Shown here: piece by piece, positions 1-11,677 of the stretch | How positions within the stretch are numbered: the stretch's first letter is position 1 | Layout: the number at the start of each line of letters is the position of its first letter | Assembly (NCBI GenBank): GCA_900155495.1 | Contig: FTLJ01001145.1 | Span: 1 to 38,534 of the forward strand | Length of the DNA: 38,534 bases | Direction: 5' to 3' | From: Porogramme epimiltina | Lineage: Eukaryota; Basidiomycota; Agaricomycetes; Polyporales; Polyporaceae | Position numbers and translations under genes: made by a program | Notes under the pieces: generated by a model | What the model was told of the DNA's origin: nothing | Databases searched by the model: none | The model's input: only the letters and a program-made list of their open reading frames with translations

Positions 1-3000
1 CCCCCCCCCCCCCGCCTCCCCACAGCCCCCCCCCCCCGCCCCCACCCTGGCACCCCCACGCAGATCCCCCACGCACCTTGGCATCTTCTCCCTCTGCCGT
101 CCCCAACGCCCCTGGAACAACCCCCGCCTTTCTGTTGTCATCACCAGCCCACGCACACACCAAAGATGCTCATGACGGCACCCCCGCTCCCACACCCCCC
201 GCACCTGGCGCACCTGATGACCTCCTCGCCAGCACATCGCCCCCGCCCCCAATTTAGCCCCCGTCCGGAGCGCCCCAGCCACCAATGTGCGCATCCGGTA
301 TGCGTGGCCTTTCTCTCTCGACCCTCACCCGAAGGCCTCAGAACTTAATGGCCCCCTTCGCGAAGCGTCCTCTCCGTCCACCCCCCGCCTACCTCCCAGC
401 CCACGCGCCGCACCACACGCCGTCGCCCGGCCCAGATACGCCCCCGTCCACGCCCAACGCTCCGCCGTCCATGCACGCGCGACCGTCGCCCGTCTATGCC
501 CACCGCGGGCCCGGCCCCGCCGCGCGCCGCCCACCCCTTCTCCCCATCCCTGCATCGTCGCCGCAGATCTTGCCGCCGCAAGCGCGAAGCAGGAAGACGT
601 CACCCGCCCGGCACTCCAGGCTCCGCCCTGTGCCTTGCCTAAAGGCCTTCTCTGCGGACGACGGTCGCGACCCGCGCGTGGTGCGGGGGCGCGCGGGGGC
701 TCACGCGACGCGCTCCTGCCGCCGGCGTGGCTGGGAGCTCGCGCCGGCCCGCGTGGGCTTCGCGCGGTTGAACCGCTCTCCCAGACGTCTTCTCCAAGGC
801 TTGTGTGGTACTCGCGGCGGGCTGCGCGGGGCCCGCTGATAGTGCTCGCCGCCTCCCTGGTTCCCTGCCGGGTTTCTGACATTCGACGCGCCCGAGCGCC
901 GACGTCAAGAGGGCGGTCGCGCCCGTGCGGGACCCCACGCGCATGTGGCCGCGCGACACAAGGTCGTGGTCCTTGTGCCCTAAGAAGCGAAAACATCCGC
1001 GGTGGCGGCCCGGAGAAACCTAGCTTGCACTCAGCTTCTCCCCAGGTACTTCAATTAAGGGTGGAGCGGACGGTATGTGATCCGCGCCCGCAATGAAGAC
1101 CGACATACAAGCGCGACCCTGCTGTATACCCGTCCACAACTCTGAAGGTTGGTGGACGTACATATCCCCGGAAATGTCGGAAATGCAATTAGACTTGCGC
1201 CCGATCAAATCCAACGATTGTTAAGACTTAGCAGCGGCCCGGGATCCCGCACAGACCCTCAAGTCACAGCCCCGAAGTTGGCTCCGCGAAGGACTGCACG
1301 GGCGATAACGCCAGCGAACAAACAGCTGCCACGAGCGGCGACAGGACTTACTGGGAACAATGCCGTCAGATCTCACGCGTACACCTCGGCGAATGCCCCG
1401 GGAAGGTGTTGGACTCACAGCAACGGTAAGATGGCCCGATCGCGACCCAGTCGACGTCTACAAGTCCCGCAATGCTGACGCACATCGTTGCAGAGCGACA
1501 TGCGGGTATAAGGACAAGGAGGAACCTGCGGGTGCCCGCCGCCAGTAATCACGTTCCCTGAGAGGGTGCAACTCGCAGCGTGATCGTGCCCACCACGCGG
1601 GCTGGTCATCGACGTACAAACCGCGACCGGACATTCCCCATCCGAAGAGCAGGGCGATCCGGGGTATGATGACGAAGCGAACCGGGATGGCCCAGACGAA
1701 CGCGGGGATGTTGGGGTACGAAGCTTTGGCCAACGCGAGCTTCGGGCCCGCATCCAACGTTTACAGAACCATACTGGAGGTCCGCACAGTCAGCGCTCGG
1801 CGGCGAACGGAGCGCGTCGGAGTCTGCAATGGCTCCCCCGGATTGGGTGCGGCGTGCGTAATGGTGCTGTAAAGAGCGCCATCTGCGTCGTAGAAGACAT
1901 GGGTGGTGGGTGGACCATCCGTGCGCTCGGTCCGGTGAGTGCACAGCACAACAAATTGCGCATAGTAGCTTATCCTGATGACCAGGGCGATGGTTGCGTC
2001 TCGAAATGACGGGCCGATGCAGGATTCCATTGTACTCAACGCTTCTCTTGCGGCGAGCAACGACCGTGACCGTTCGACACGAGACTGGTCAGCCGTGCTT
2101 TGCATCCGCCCATCTGGGTGTTGGGACGTTCTCATTACCCTCTGCCCACTCTTCTCGGTCGCCATCGTCGCCTTCGCGCGGAAACACAACGCGATCCGGG
2201 TCCTGTCAGGCAGACACCAACCTGGCCCGTGACGAAGCCCCTCTCCGCTCTTCTCGTCTGGTGCCTTCTTCTGTGACGCGGACCCTAACTCCAGCGCCTT
2301 CCGCGTCCCTATCACACCGCTTGCAATCCGGGACGCGCACACCTCCTGCGTAGCCGCATCGGGAAGCTCGGCCTACCCCGCGCGTCCCGGCGCGCCCGCA
2401 GATGGCTCCCCGGGACACACAAACGTGCGGAGCACCCTCGCAGACTTGGCGGCCACAGTGCGTTCGCGTTGGGGCGGCCGCACGGGACGATGGTCCTGTG
2501 CGGGAAGCACGCGCGGTGGATCCAGGGACGTGTCCGAGGATGCCGCTGAAGAGACTCCAGACGGCCGCGACCCATAGGGAGGAGAGTTCGGGGCGGGGAA
2601 CGCGCGTCCCATTAGGGGAGGTGCGAAGGTTGGGGACGTGGAACGTTCATAGCGCAGAGGTGGGAGAGGCCCTCGATGGGGAGCACTTGAAGATGTCAAG
2701 GTGGCCAGAGGGGTCTTTGTGGAAGATGGAGAGTGGACATTGGTGAGTGTCGAAGACATGATCGTGAATCTCAATGTGGTGGCTCATGAGGCGGAGGCAG
2801 GTGGGTAGATGAGTGTGCTGGGTATCTTGGATGGACTTCCGGGTTGCTGGGTATCTTGGATGGACTTCCGGGTTGGAATATCTGGCCCTGAAGTCGTGTT
2901 TGGTCTGGTAGGAGCGAGCGCGAGTAGATCAGAGTAGCTAGATCATTTGGTGCTAGTGCCGTTATATCCTCGAATTTCTGCATCATCCTTCGGGACGTCA

Positions 3001-5024
3001 TCGTTGGGTTGCAAGTTCTGTCCTCAAACAGGTCGAATTCGTCGAAGGAACTTTGTCTATAATGTCTAGCATTGACGTGCCTGTTGCAATTGCCGAGACT
3101 GGAGGATCTGGCGTCAAGCTTAATTCAGACTCAGATATAGTAACTTGAAATAGAAATGAGGCCGCGTCAATAGAGAATATTTTAGGCGCTGATTTGTTCT
3201 TGAATGAGCGTCGTGCCAGCACGCCCGTCAATGCCTTCTAACCACAGCTTTGAGCACGTCTCTATGTCGGTCAATGAGTGCGTTGCAGATGTACCCCCGG
3301 TTCAGCGCAATAACGACTCAATCAAGCCCCTCGACGAAGCCCATGTCATGAACCCAGACATTGCGTTCCTATACGAGCAATCTTCAACTGATTCGACGCG
3401 GAACTTCAACTTCAACGTCAACCACATTTCTTCTTTTCTCAGTGAGATTTCTCGCTTTCCTGCGATATCAATACTCTCGTGATCACGAATGCCCCACAGA
3501 AGTCCATGATTCTCGTTCGCGGGTTATATGTCTGGCGCTAATCGGAATCAACAGTTTTTGACGTTCGCTGTCACGACGCTGTCGCTGAAGACACTGAGAA
3601 TGCTTTTCTTCCGCGAGTTAGGGTGTGTATGTTTCCGATACATTTTCCGTTCTCTCATTTATGAGACAGCACAGATATGACCTATCTCACAGCACATTCT
3701 CCGAACAACAAGTTCAAGTTGTATATGGGCGTTGCCCAGGCGTCGGGACACCAGGACCCCCAGTGCCTTAAGGTGTAGCAATCTCTCCGCTGTTCTATCA
3801 TCGGTGGTCAAAGTGCGGTTTTATGTGAATGAATGGTACATGGCAGGTCCACCTGTAGCGTGGAGACTGTCCTCTGTCCCCAGGGGCAAAATCGCAGCTG
3901 GAATAGGCCGAGCGAGGGACCTGCAGTGGTAACTAGTTGGCTGTGACTAACTGGTTGCTACTGCGGGTTCCAGGCCAAGGACGACATAGACATGTTGCCC
4001 CGTCCACGAATTAGTGAGCCCATGCAAAGCGCACTCTTCGACGGACAGGAGCGCATGTAAAGGATGCCGCGGTTGGAAGACCAGCGGGGCGGCAGAGAGC
4101 GTGGCGCACGGAAGATAGCAGTGATGTGGAGGGGAGATGTGTGTACAATGTTCAGTCAGGCTCACCTGGTATGCCACAGGCCCGCCCCTGCCTTGACGAG
4201 GGTTGGTTGGACCCCCATTGGACCACCCACTTGTCCAACGCCCCAGTTTTCATTCCACGGCGGCTTGATACGTGGATGTTCGTCCTTCGATATTTAAGGT
4301 GATACTGCCGAGCTGCACGACACCTTGAACCGGACGGTAACCGATAGTTTGAAGTGAAGCCTCGGCTCAAGGCATGTTCTTTCGAGCGGATCTTGACCTT
4401 CAGTTTGAACGCCATTCACGGCGGTTTCGGTGGCTTCTAGGTGGGGAGAATGGAGTGCGACTCGGTGTGAGTGGAAGTGGTCAAGGAAAAAGAGGTCAAA
4501 GGCTGACCACGATGTCCTTGTTGCCCAGAACTGACATCACTACACGACCACGTGATTTCGTAGAGTACACCGCGACCCGCGTCGGACGAACTGGTCAACG
4601 CGTTGGGAGCGGAAACGGGTAAGGGGTTCACATGTAATCAATCAGCTTGGGCTCCCCTAACATCCCTTGTAGAATGTCCCATGCAGCAGGGGGCGGTGAT
4701 TATTGCGAGCCGAAGAGCATGCCGGAGAGGATGAAGCGGGACACACAACGGAGGTCTGGGCCTCAAAGCGCGGCTGTCCTTTGTGACTTGAAACCCGTTT
4801 GCTCCTCTAAACGCGGCATTGTTCAGACGCCAAACAGCAACACACATGCGCCCCTACACACTCCTGCACTATGGAGATCCTCCCCCACCGTCCAGTGGCT
4901 CGTTTGTCGGGGCGAGATTATTTGGTCGAGCTTGGAAGACTTCCTAAACATGGCAAGAAGCAATCCGCCCACTCCCTTCTTTCAACGCGGTGACTGCGGT
5001 CCTTCCGGAGGCCCCACGGGTGCC
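1..5024. other. Gene-poor left flank, no supported gene
   Basis: The block opens with C-rich low-complexity sequence (about 1-60), followed by GC-rich DNA to about 1000 and then ordinary composition. Several open frames exist, for example 287-1096 (+), 325-996 (-) and 1761-2342 (-). They overlap on both strands, match no family I recognise and show no convincing exon chain, so I do not call them genes. The minus-strand stretch near 1600-1757 holds one hydrophobic segment, but I could not extend it into a protein. Positions 3010-3230 are open on both strands. The block could hold remnants of an unknown or decayed gene. Confidence 0.5.
2817..2874. repeat. 29-bp perfect tandem duplication
   Basis: A 29-bp unit at 2817-2845, beginning gctgggtatcttggatgg, is repeated without change at 2846-2874. 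It lies in non-coding DNA and is not linked to a recognisable mobile element. It most simply reflects a recent local slip or duplication. Confidence 0.9.
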
Positions 5025-5032
5025 TATAAAAA
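5025..5032 (+). promoter_or_regulatory. TATA box of the zinc-finger gene
   Basis: The sequence tataaaaa lies 126 nt before the ATG at 5158. It is followed by a pyrimidine-rich stretch with CACTTCAGCT- and CTCTCCCC-like segments, as is common around fungal transcription starts. The distance suits a start site near 5055-5065 and a leader of about 100 nt. This is inferred from sequence only. Confidence 0.6.
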
Positions 5033-5157
5033 CACCCCTGCCTAGGACCCGGCTCGCCATCACTTCAGCTCTCTCCCCACCCGCTCCCCCGCTCTTGAGT
5101 CCTCCTTACCGTCACTCCCACCTCATTACACCTTCCACTTTCATAGCCCACTTCACC

Positions 5158-6421
5158 ATGGCCGGAACTTCTTCGAACCAGGGAAGCTCCCGACAGGTAC
5201 GTGGCTCGTGGTGTAGCGTCTGCGTATGGTTGCAAACTGAACTTCGTGGTAGCACGCCTGCCCCAGCTGCGGCAAAGTTTTCCGTCGATCTGGCGACTTA
5301 AGTCGCCACAAGCGTATTCATGCGACCGAGAGGTAAGGCGCAGATACTTCTTCATAGAGTCCGCTGATGCACGTCTATAGGCCTCTTAAATGCGAGTATT
5401 CCGGCTGTGATGAAGGCTTCAACCAGAAGGGGCATTTGGACAATCATAGACGCAAAGTCCAGTGAGTAGCCGTGTCCTTCTATTTGGAGTATGAGCACAC
5501 TGAAAGTTTATCTCTGTAAGCACCGGAGAGCTCGCGATGAAATGTAGCGTCAGAGACTGCAAATATGCATTCATGACAACCGACGCCTTGCATCAGCATA
5601 AGCAGGACATTCACGGACACGTCCCAGTGCGACGGCCACACACGAATACGACAGCAGTTACTGCAGCTGCAGGTGGCTCCGGCCGCACCCGTTCCCGGAG
5701 ACAGAAAGCTCCACGTGGAGGTTCTACACTTGGGACCGTCGGACTCCTCCAAGGCACCCACCGGTGCCTGCCCACGCAAGAAGTCATTCCACAATACGAC
5801 GATCGAAGCTTCCTGAACATGGACTATTCTATCCCCGTTGGTTTCAAGAACACCACCCCTCAGTTCGTCCAAGGCAGCAGCAGCTGGAACATGAGTCTTG
5901 ACCACACCCCAGCGCACTTTGAGACGCCTCAACCCACAGTGACCGCTAGCGACTTCGCGTTTCCTCCTAGCGCTGTCGAGGATCCGTTCACAGGCTTACA
6001 GACACTCCCTGGGTTCTCTGGGGCTCCGACTCTAGCTGGGTTGCCGGCAGCCAATGAGGCCCAAGCTACCTGGTGCTTCTGCACCCTGCAGCCGCACCAT
6101 TACAACCAGTACGTGTGCCCGAGCGTTTGGGCCCCCATTTCTCAGGAACAACCAGACCTTTGGAATCTCGGGATCGATGCTCTACCTGCCATGACTCCGA
6201 CTCAATGGCGACCGGAAGCGGTCGCTGAAACAGCACCTGTACCACTCACATTCCCTACTGTGGACCCGGTTTCGACGACGTCTCTCGATGTGCCGCTTGG
6301 CTTTGTGGATGTGCCCGCCGAACCGAGCAGCGACGGGGCCCCACCCAAACCAAAAGGATACGAATTTGTCCAGCCCTGGGCTTACGAGTACTCCCAGCCC
6401 TGGGACTATACTCCCCTGTGA
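5158..6421 (+). CDS. C2H2 zinc-finger protein with three fingers (putative transcription factor)
   Basis: A four-exon model gives 366 residues: 5158-5196, 5253-5332, 5381-5461 and 5521-6421. All introns are GT-AG and the phases close. Three tandem C2H2 fingers fill the first 100 residues. Finger 1 (about 15-37) is C-x2-C-x12-H-x3-H; fingers 2 (about 44-66) and 3 (about 75-97) are C-x4-C-x12-H-x4-H. This spacing is typical of DNA-binding C2H2 proteins, so a nuclear regulatory role is the likely one. The remaining 270 residues are rich in Pro, Thr, Ser and aromatic residues, without a known domain, and resemble an activation region; they end in repeated QPW motifs. Start: first ATG after a TATA box, with a 13-residue leader before finger 1. 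I cannot name an orthologue or target genes. Confidence 0.85.
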
Positions 6422-7890
6422 GCATTCTGCTCTAGTGACGCAGGCGTGTTCGCATATCCGTCGTTTCCTTCGCGTATGTCTCCGTTACACCGTTATTTGG
6501 GGCTGGGTCCCGACTCCTTGAATAGACCTCTCTTGGTTACGATACCCATAGATTCTCGTGCTTACTTGCTGTTGTATAACAAGACGTGTATCATTTACAA
6601 TACTATCCAATACTTAATTCCGTCTATCCATGCCCTACTCAATGGCGCCCGAAAGTCGGATCTGGATTTACCTCCAACACAATAGCATCAAACACTCTAC
6701 GTCGTGAATATTCCCGGCGAAACGCCACTTGATCGTTCGTAGAGAGCAAGGTCTGTTCTATACCTTCAGTTGCCGCGATCGTTCGTACTACGCTACGAGG
6801 TAATACTACTGGTCAGATTATCCATAGAAGGGTTGGAAGATCAGAGGAGAAAGAGGCAGCGATCGCCTGGTGTAGATTGTACGGTCCTTGAGCACGAAGC
6901 AAGTGCCAAGTACCGAGCTGAAACTCGAGTTCATACGACTCGAAGCGTGATTACAGAGTCTGGTGTGTCAGACATGTTTGGCTGGCTCGCTGCCTAGTCA
7001 TGCATGTGTTAGTTGGACAGACATTGCATTGTTCTACCTTATGTCATCCATCTTCTTACACATTCGTCCACATAGTGGTTATGATTGGTGCAATGCCGCG
7101 CTAAACGAGCTGGCCAACACAGCGACTTGCGGAGTTTTTGCAGAATTTGAACTCCGAAGCGGGTCGTGTTTGCAAGCGGGCGGGCGCTTGTCCGAGTTCG
7201 TCGCGTAGGCACCCGGCACTCGTCGCCACCAGGTTCAAATGACCGCCAGTGCCAGTGCAAATCTATAACGGCTATCGAGCTCGTATGATGGTGCATTATT
7301 ATCAGCGACAGCATTCATGGGCCGGTTGCCGCGATTTTGAGGTGAGTGTCATGCGCTGGTGGTGGTCAGGGTCGCTTATGCGTCTATCATACTATAGGGT
7401 TGGTCGGTAAATGATGACGACATGCATAAGAGCTCCTGAGCCCCAGGTCTCCTAGGAAGTCTATTGACCTGAAAGAGTCAACCAAACTGGCCCTACGTCT
7501 CCTGTCATCGGGCCTCTTAATTCCCCATCGCCAATGTCAACGCTAGGAGGTCCACCGGACGATGGTCGCCCCACCTGCAGCCCCTGTTCAGAATTTGCTG
7601 TACGCCAAGGAGCGCCGACGGGGCGAACGTGCCAACTGAAAATCGCCTTCACGTAGGGCGTCGTTTGACAAGTAGCATCCAACGAAAGGAGACTGTGGAA
7701 ACCACGCCGGGAAGTTGCACGCCACACGGGCTGACCGCAACTGCCCTGTCCAAGACGATGCCCCAGCGTAGCGCTGGGATCCTAAGGGGCTGGTAGCCTA
7801 CAGGGGTGGCTACTCGGAAGCCTAAGTTAGATCGGAACCCAACCCCTCTCTCTCATAAGCATGGGAGCGGCGTTTTCGACTTGTAGGCCA
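6422..7890. other. Intergenic region without a recognised gene
   Basis: About 1.5 kb between the zinc-finger gene and the DUF6534-type gene. The frames present are short and unsupported on either strand, and no tRNA-like fold or repeat was seen. The first part probably contains the 3' UTR of the zinc-finger gene. Confidence 0.5.
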
Positions 7891-7897
7891 TATATTA
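7891..7897 (+). promoter_or_regulatory. Possible TATA element of the DUF6534-type gene
   Basis: The sequence tatatta lies 69 nt before the ATG at 7960 and is followed by a C/T-rich leader. Spacing and context fit a core promoter, but short AT-rich words also occur by chance. Confidence 0.4.
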
Positions 7898-7959
7898 TGC
7901 AGAACATTTCTTCTGTTCGATCTTCTCTCCTCGTCGATTCACAACCCGCTTCCTTCATT

Positions 7960-10034
7960 ATGGGAGGCTTTCCACAGGACTATTTCCCTGCCGGACCCAT
8001 CAACTGGTGGCCTAAGTAAGCTAGAACTCACATCTCATTCCGATTATCCTCCCATATCTCTCATCCTCAACAGCGTAGGCATCAATCTCCTAGGTGCCAT
8101 CTGCAACGCAGCGTATGTCCAATATGTGCCATTCTCCTCCCGTACTCATGCTTTGTTTTCCTAGTCTGTTCGGAGGTGCGGTCCTGCCTCCAACCCAGAG
8201 ACCATGTACACGATAGGCTCAACTGCTCTCACAGTTGCCTTGGGCCAAGCAATCTACTACTTTCGGCATTTTTTCCATGAAGACGGCCTCCTCGTGAAGT
8301 GCCAGGTATGTGCCTGTAACGAGTCTGGTCGAGGAGTGTGTTACTAATGTTTTATAGGTAATCGTAATCATGATTCTGAACACCGTACATTTGGTGTTCT
8401 TCGTGTCTACTAGTCTGTTGCTCCTCTTTAGGGTTTTGCGTGGAAACTGACCTACAGGACCTGAAGCGTGGGCGTATATAATCCCCTTCCACGGGACCAT
8501 AGGATCTTCGACACTTTACCTTCCATGGTAAGAAATGCGTCTCCGTACTACGTCTGCAGCAATCGCTTACGACGGGTTTGTGTTAAGGCCTACGCATGTG
8601 AGCATTTTGAACCGACAGTCTGCACTTATCAAGCTAACCCCTAAGTCAGGCTACAATTGAAGTCAACGTAAGGATTCCATTGGGACAATGGTTCTCGATA
8701 GACTCGCGTTAACAAAAAGCTCAGAGTGTAGCCGTATTCTTATTACAGATGTAAGATAAGGTTACCGAGTTTTGTTGAGATTTGAGGTTTCACATCCTTG
8801 ACCGCATAACAGGTTCTATTTGAGGCGAATATGGGCCAGTGCGTAACAAGTCCTTTCGTTATGCTTGCTCGCCTCACGATACTGATTCTCTTCCAGTCGG
8901 CAGAAATCGTATCATCACCAGCTTCCTTGTGAGATCTTTCCCGACTTCCATAGAATTGCCCAACTGAACTCTCCAGTTCGCGCTGTCTGCAGCGACTTTT
9001 GGTGCGTTATGGCGCTGATTCATGGTCTCCTCTCGCTCACTCTGGGGACCCGTATTAGGTGTTGGCGTATGTGAGTCATTTCGAGCGTCCCCCGCAATAA
9101 TGTCTGACGCAGCAAACGTCATAGTTTTCGGGAGAGAGTACGCAAACCGAATCCACTGAGATGATTGCGGACTAATGCCAGCTTCGTCAGTTTCCGAACC
9201 TCCGGCGTAGGAAATATAGAGGTATGTGGGAGGGTGTTGCAGCCACGAGTGTGTCCTGATGAATGAACCCTAGGATACAAAGGAAGTTTTGGGTGCATTG
9301 TTTGCTACTACGGATGTCTGTTATACCGGGACGTTAGTGTGTTTACTTGCCCGATCGAGTAAACATGGTATCAGGTTAGTCAAGAACGCATTTATCTCAC
9401 ACATTTTTTCTTATTTCCTACATAGGTCGAAAAGACTAGCCAGGAAACTAGTGAGTAATACCTGACAGCACTCCGCTTCCCTTCCCCTAGCTGATCATGA
9501 TTCTTGTAGATCTTCTACACTCTAACCACGGGTGTCTTCACGGCGTACGGATACCTTCCTTCCTCAACCAACATTAACTCTGACAGTGAATGCGATCTAG
9601 TGTGTGCGCCATCTTATCCTTGATAACAGTGAGTTTGTAGACCGCTCGAGTGAACTCATCGTAGCTGACAAGAGGACATTCCAACCCAGAACCTCATATG
9701 GCCACACCTTTTGATGACAACTATGCTTTACGACCTCGGAGTGACGTGTAAGTCGTTCACGCGGACACTGCTCTTTCCGAGCCTTCTGATCCGGATACTG
9801 CGGGTAGTGTACAACTGTGCTTTCCTTGCCAGCCTCAACGCGCGCCGGGCGTTGCGAGACCAGTTCGAAATTGAGGATATCTCAGCGAACGATCCCACCC
9901 AGACGATGGAATTCGCGTCCCCTGTTGTCGAATGTCGTACGGTGGACTTGTGAGTACTTTATGGTGCGGGACGGATACTAATTCTGTTGGATCTCACCAC
10001 TACATTTAGAGAAACCGGTCCTCCTCCACGATGA
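7960..10034 (+). CDS. DUF6534-type seven-helix membrane protein, 22 exons
   Basis: Exons: 7960-8015, 8074-8112, 8165-8175, 8235-8305, 8358-8412, 8458-8527, 8588-8597, 8650-8667, 8725-8750, 8813-8838, 8897-8928, 8977-9001, 9059-9070, 9113-9137, 9182-9221, 9274-9374, 9426-9450, 9510-9544, 9601-9628, 9690-9747, 9808-9949, 10010-10034. Together they give 930 nt (309 residues) with every phase closing and all introns GT-AG, 42-62 nt. The protein has about seven hydrophobic segments. Motifs I associate with Agaricomycete DUF6534 proteins are QAIYYFRHF early, ILNTVHLVFF, FYLRRIW mid-protein, IFYTLTTGVFTA, and FLASLNARRALR near the C-terminus. Function is unknown; the topology resembles a receptor or channel. 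No single open frame over about 50 codons covers it, so gene finders could easily miss it. Least certain are the tiny exons (10-12 nt) and the last intron; without that intron the protein would stop at 9952. Confidence 0.72.
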
Positions 10035-10463
10035 ACTGGCCCTTAGCGGACTCTAGAATACAATATTTCCAACGATACGTCGTGGTGGATACCAGGATTG
10101 CTTGAAGAGTAGGCGACGGGTTACCTTGTTCTAACCACGTTATGCCCTGGCTTTGTGGACTTTTCGCAACCCTTTTCACTTTCCGCCCTTTGGCATATAT
10201 CCGTGTTTTCTATTGCTTGTATCGCCCAACCTAAGACATGAACTGTTTGTTTTGACATGTATACTGGCGTCGACTTGAACTAGGAGCTGGTGACGATGTT
10301 GGAGAAATGGACTGGGGAGCCGCAAAATCAAAGCCGATATGTCCGAACAGCCAGCACGTGAATTGGGGAAACGAGACGCCGGACTGTGGACGCGGGGAAG
10401 GTCCGCGACTCCGCGCAGGATGCTCAGCTGCACTCGGCTCTCACTGACACGACCACGACCGCT
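10035..10463. other. Intergenic region with the ETFA promoter
   Basis: About 430 bp hold the 3' end of the DUF6534-type transcript and the 5' region of the ETF-alpha gene. Upstream ATGs at 10339 and 10432 are present. The reading frame from 10386 that runs into ETFA does not begin with an ATG-supported leader peptide of mitochondrial type. No other gene is visible. Confidence 0.45.
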
Positions 10464-11612
10464 ATGCTCCGGTTACGCCCAATACTGTGCCGCGCCGCTC
10501 TTTCCAGGCAATATGCTACTGCCTCGGGCCCTCACGCACTCGTCTTCTTAGAGCATCGAGAGGGTGCCATCGACTCCGGGTCTCTTTCTGCCTTGACGGC
10601 CGCTCAGCAGCTCGGAGGGCAAGTTACCGGACTTGTCATCGGCGCGCCAGACCAAGTGGCAGGGGTTGTAGAAAAGGCAAAAAGGTGAGTTGATCAGTAT
10701 CTGCTCTCCTATTCTCGCCTTGAACAATCCCGACAGGCTGAAGGGCCTTTCCAACGTTCTCCACTCCGCTTCCGAGCAGTACGCTCACTCCATTCCTGAA
10801 TCCGTCTCCCCTCTCTTCGAGAAGCTACTCGCGGACAACAGCCCATACACCCATGTCGTCTCCGCCCACTCGTCTGCCGCCAAGTCCATCCTCCCGCGCG
10901 TCGCTGCGAAGCTTGACCTTCCCGCCGTCTCAGACATTACCTCACTCGAACACGACGCCGCCTCGAACGCGACCACGTTCACTCGACCCATCTATGCCGG
11001 GAACGCGATCGCGACCGTGAAGACCCCTTCCGCACTGCGCGTCAAGTTTTTCACGGTTCGCTCGACCGCGTTCAAGGCCGCCCCTACGGACGAAGGCGCT
11101 CAGGTGGAGGCACAGGCGGTCGACCCGGTGGAGGTGCCGAATGTGCCTACGCAGCACGTTCGCACGGATCTCACCAAGTCGGATCGGCCTGACCTTGGCT
11201 CCGCGAGCCGGGTCGTGTCTGGCGGGCGGGCGCTGAAGAACGCGGAGACGTTCAAGGCGACGCTAGAGCCCTTGGCGGACGCGCTAGGCGCCGCCATCGG
11301 CGCGTCTCGCGCGGCCGTGGATGCGGGGTATGCGGACAACTCGCTGCAGGTCGGGCAGACTGGGAAGGTCGTTGCGCCGGAGCTTTACATGGCTATCGGC
11401 ATTTCGGGTGCCATTCAACATTTGGCGGGCATGAAGGATTCGAAGCTCATCGTGGCGATTAACAAAGTGAGTACCCCTTCGGTCACGGAGAAACACGGGG
11501 CCTAACTTCCGTGCAGGACCCCGAGGCTCCCATTTTCCAGGTCGCAGACGCAGGTTTGGTCGCGGATCTGTACGACGCAGTGCCGGAGCTCGTGCAGAAG
11601 CTTAAGCAATAG
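10464..11612 (+). CDS. ETFA: Electron transfer flavoprotein alpha subunit, mitochondrial
   Basis: Exons 10464-10684, 10737-11466 and 11517-11612 give 348 residues, close to the usual size. The alpha subunit binds FAD and, with ETF-beta, carries electrons in the mitochondrial matrix from acyl-CoA and other dehydrogenases to ETF-ubiquinone oxidoreductase. The first ~20 residues are Arg-rich and free of acidic residues, ending in RQYATASG, as expected for an import signal with cleavage near RQY. The N-terminal domain starts [11 protein letters not shown]. The FAD-binding C-terminal half carries the family signature [19 protein letters not shown] followed by MKDSK, and then [18 protein letters not shown]. 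The ATG at 10464 is chosen because it gives the import peptide directly. It ends 65 bp from the convergent monooxygenase gene. Identification is very secure. Confidence 0.96.
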
Positions 11613-11677
11613 GTGTAGAAGTAACATCATCGCATTGCATTACACACATCTCTATGAATGCATCCTTCCCATCATCA

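Noticed and set aside
1..60. Telomere
   Set aside because: The end is plain C-rich sequence; the fungal telomere repeat CCCTAA/TTAGGG is absent.
285..1096. Three overlapping frames near the left end
   Set aside because: The same compositional effect; frames overlap in phase-shifted and antisense positions and none looks like a known protein.
1458..2342. Minus-strand frames with a hydrophobic segment, first considered as a P450 or membrane-protein start
   Set aside because: No P450 motifs follow and no exon chain with closing phases could be built.
8219..9122. Minus-strand frames of 93 and 82 codons
   Set aside because: They are antisense shadows of the 22-exon plus-strand gene.
7960..10034. 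Reading this region as a degraded pseudogene
   Set aside because: At first it seemed broken into short fragments, but all fragments join through GT-AG introns with matching phases and no stop.
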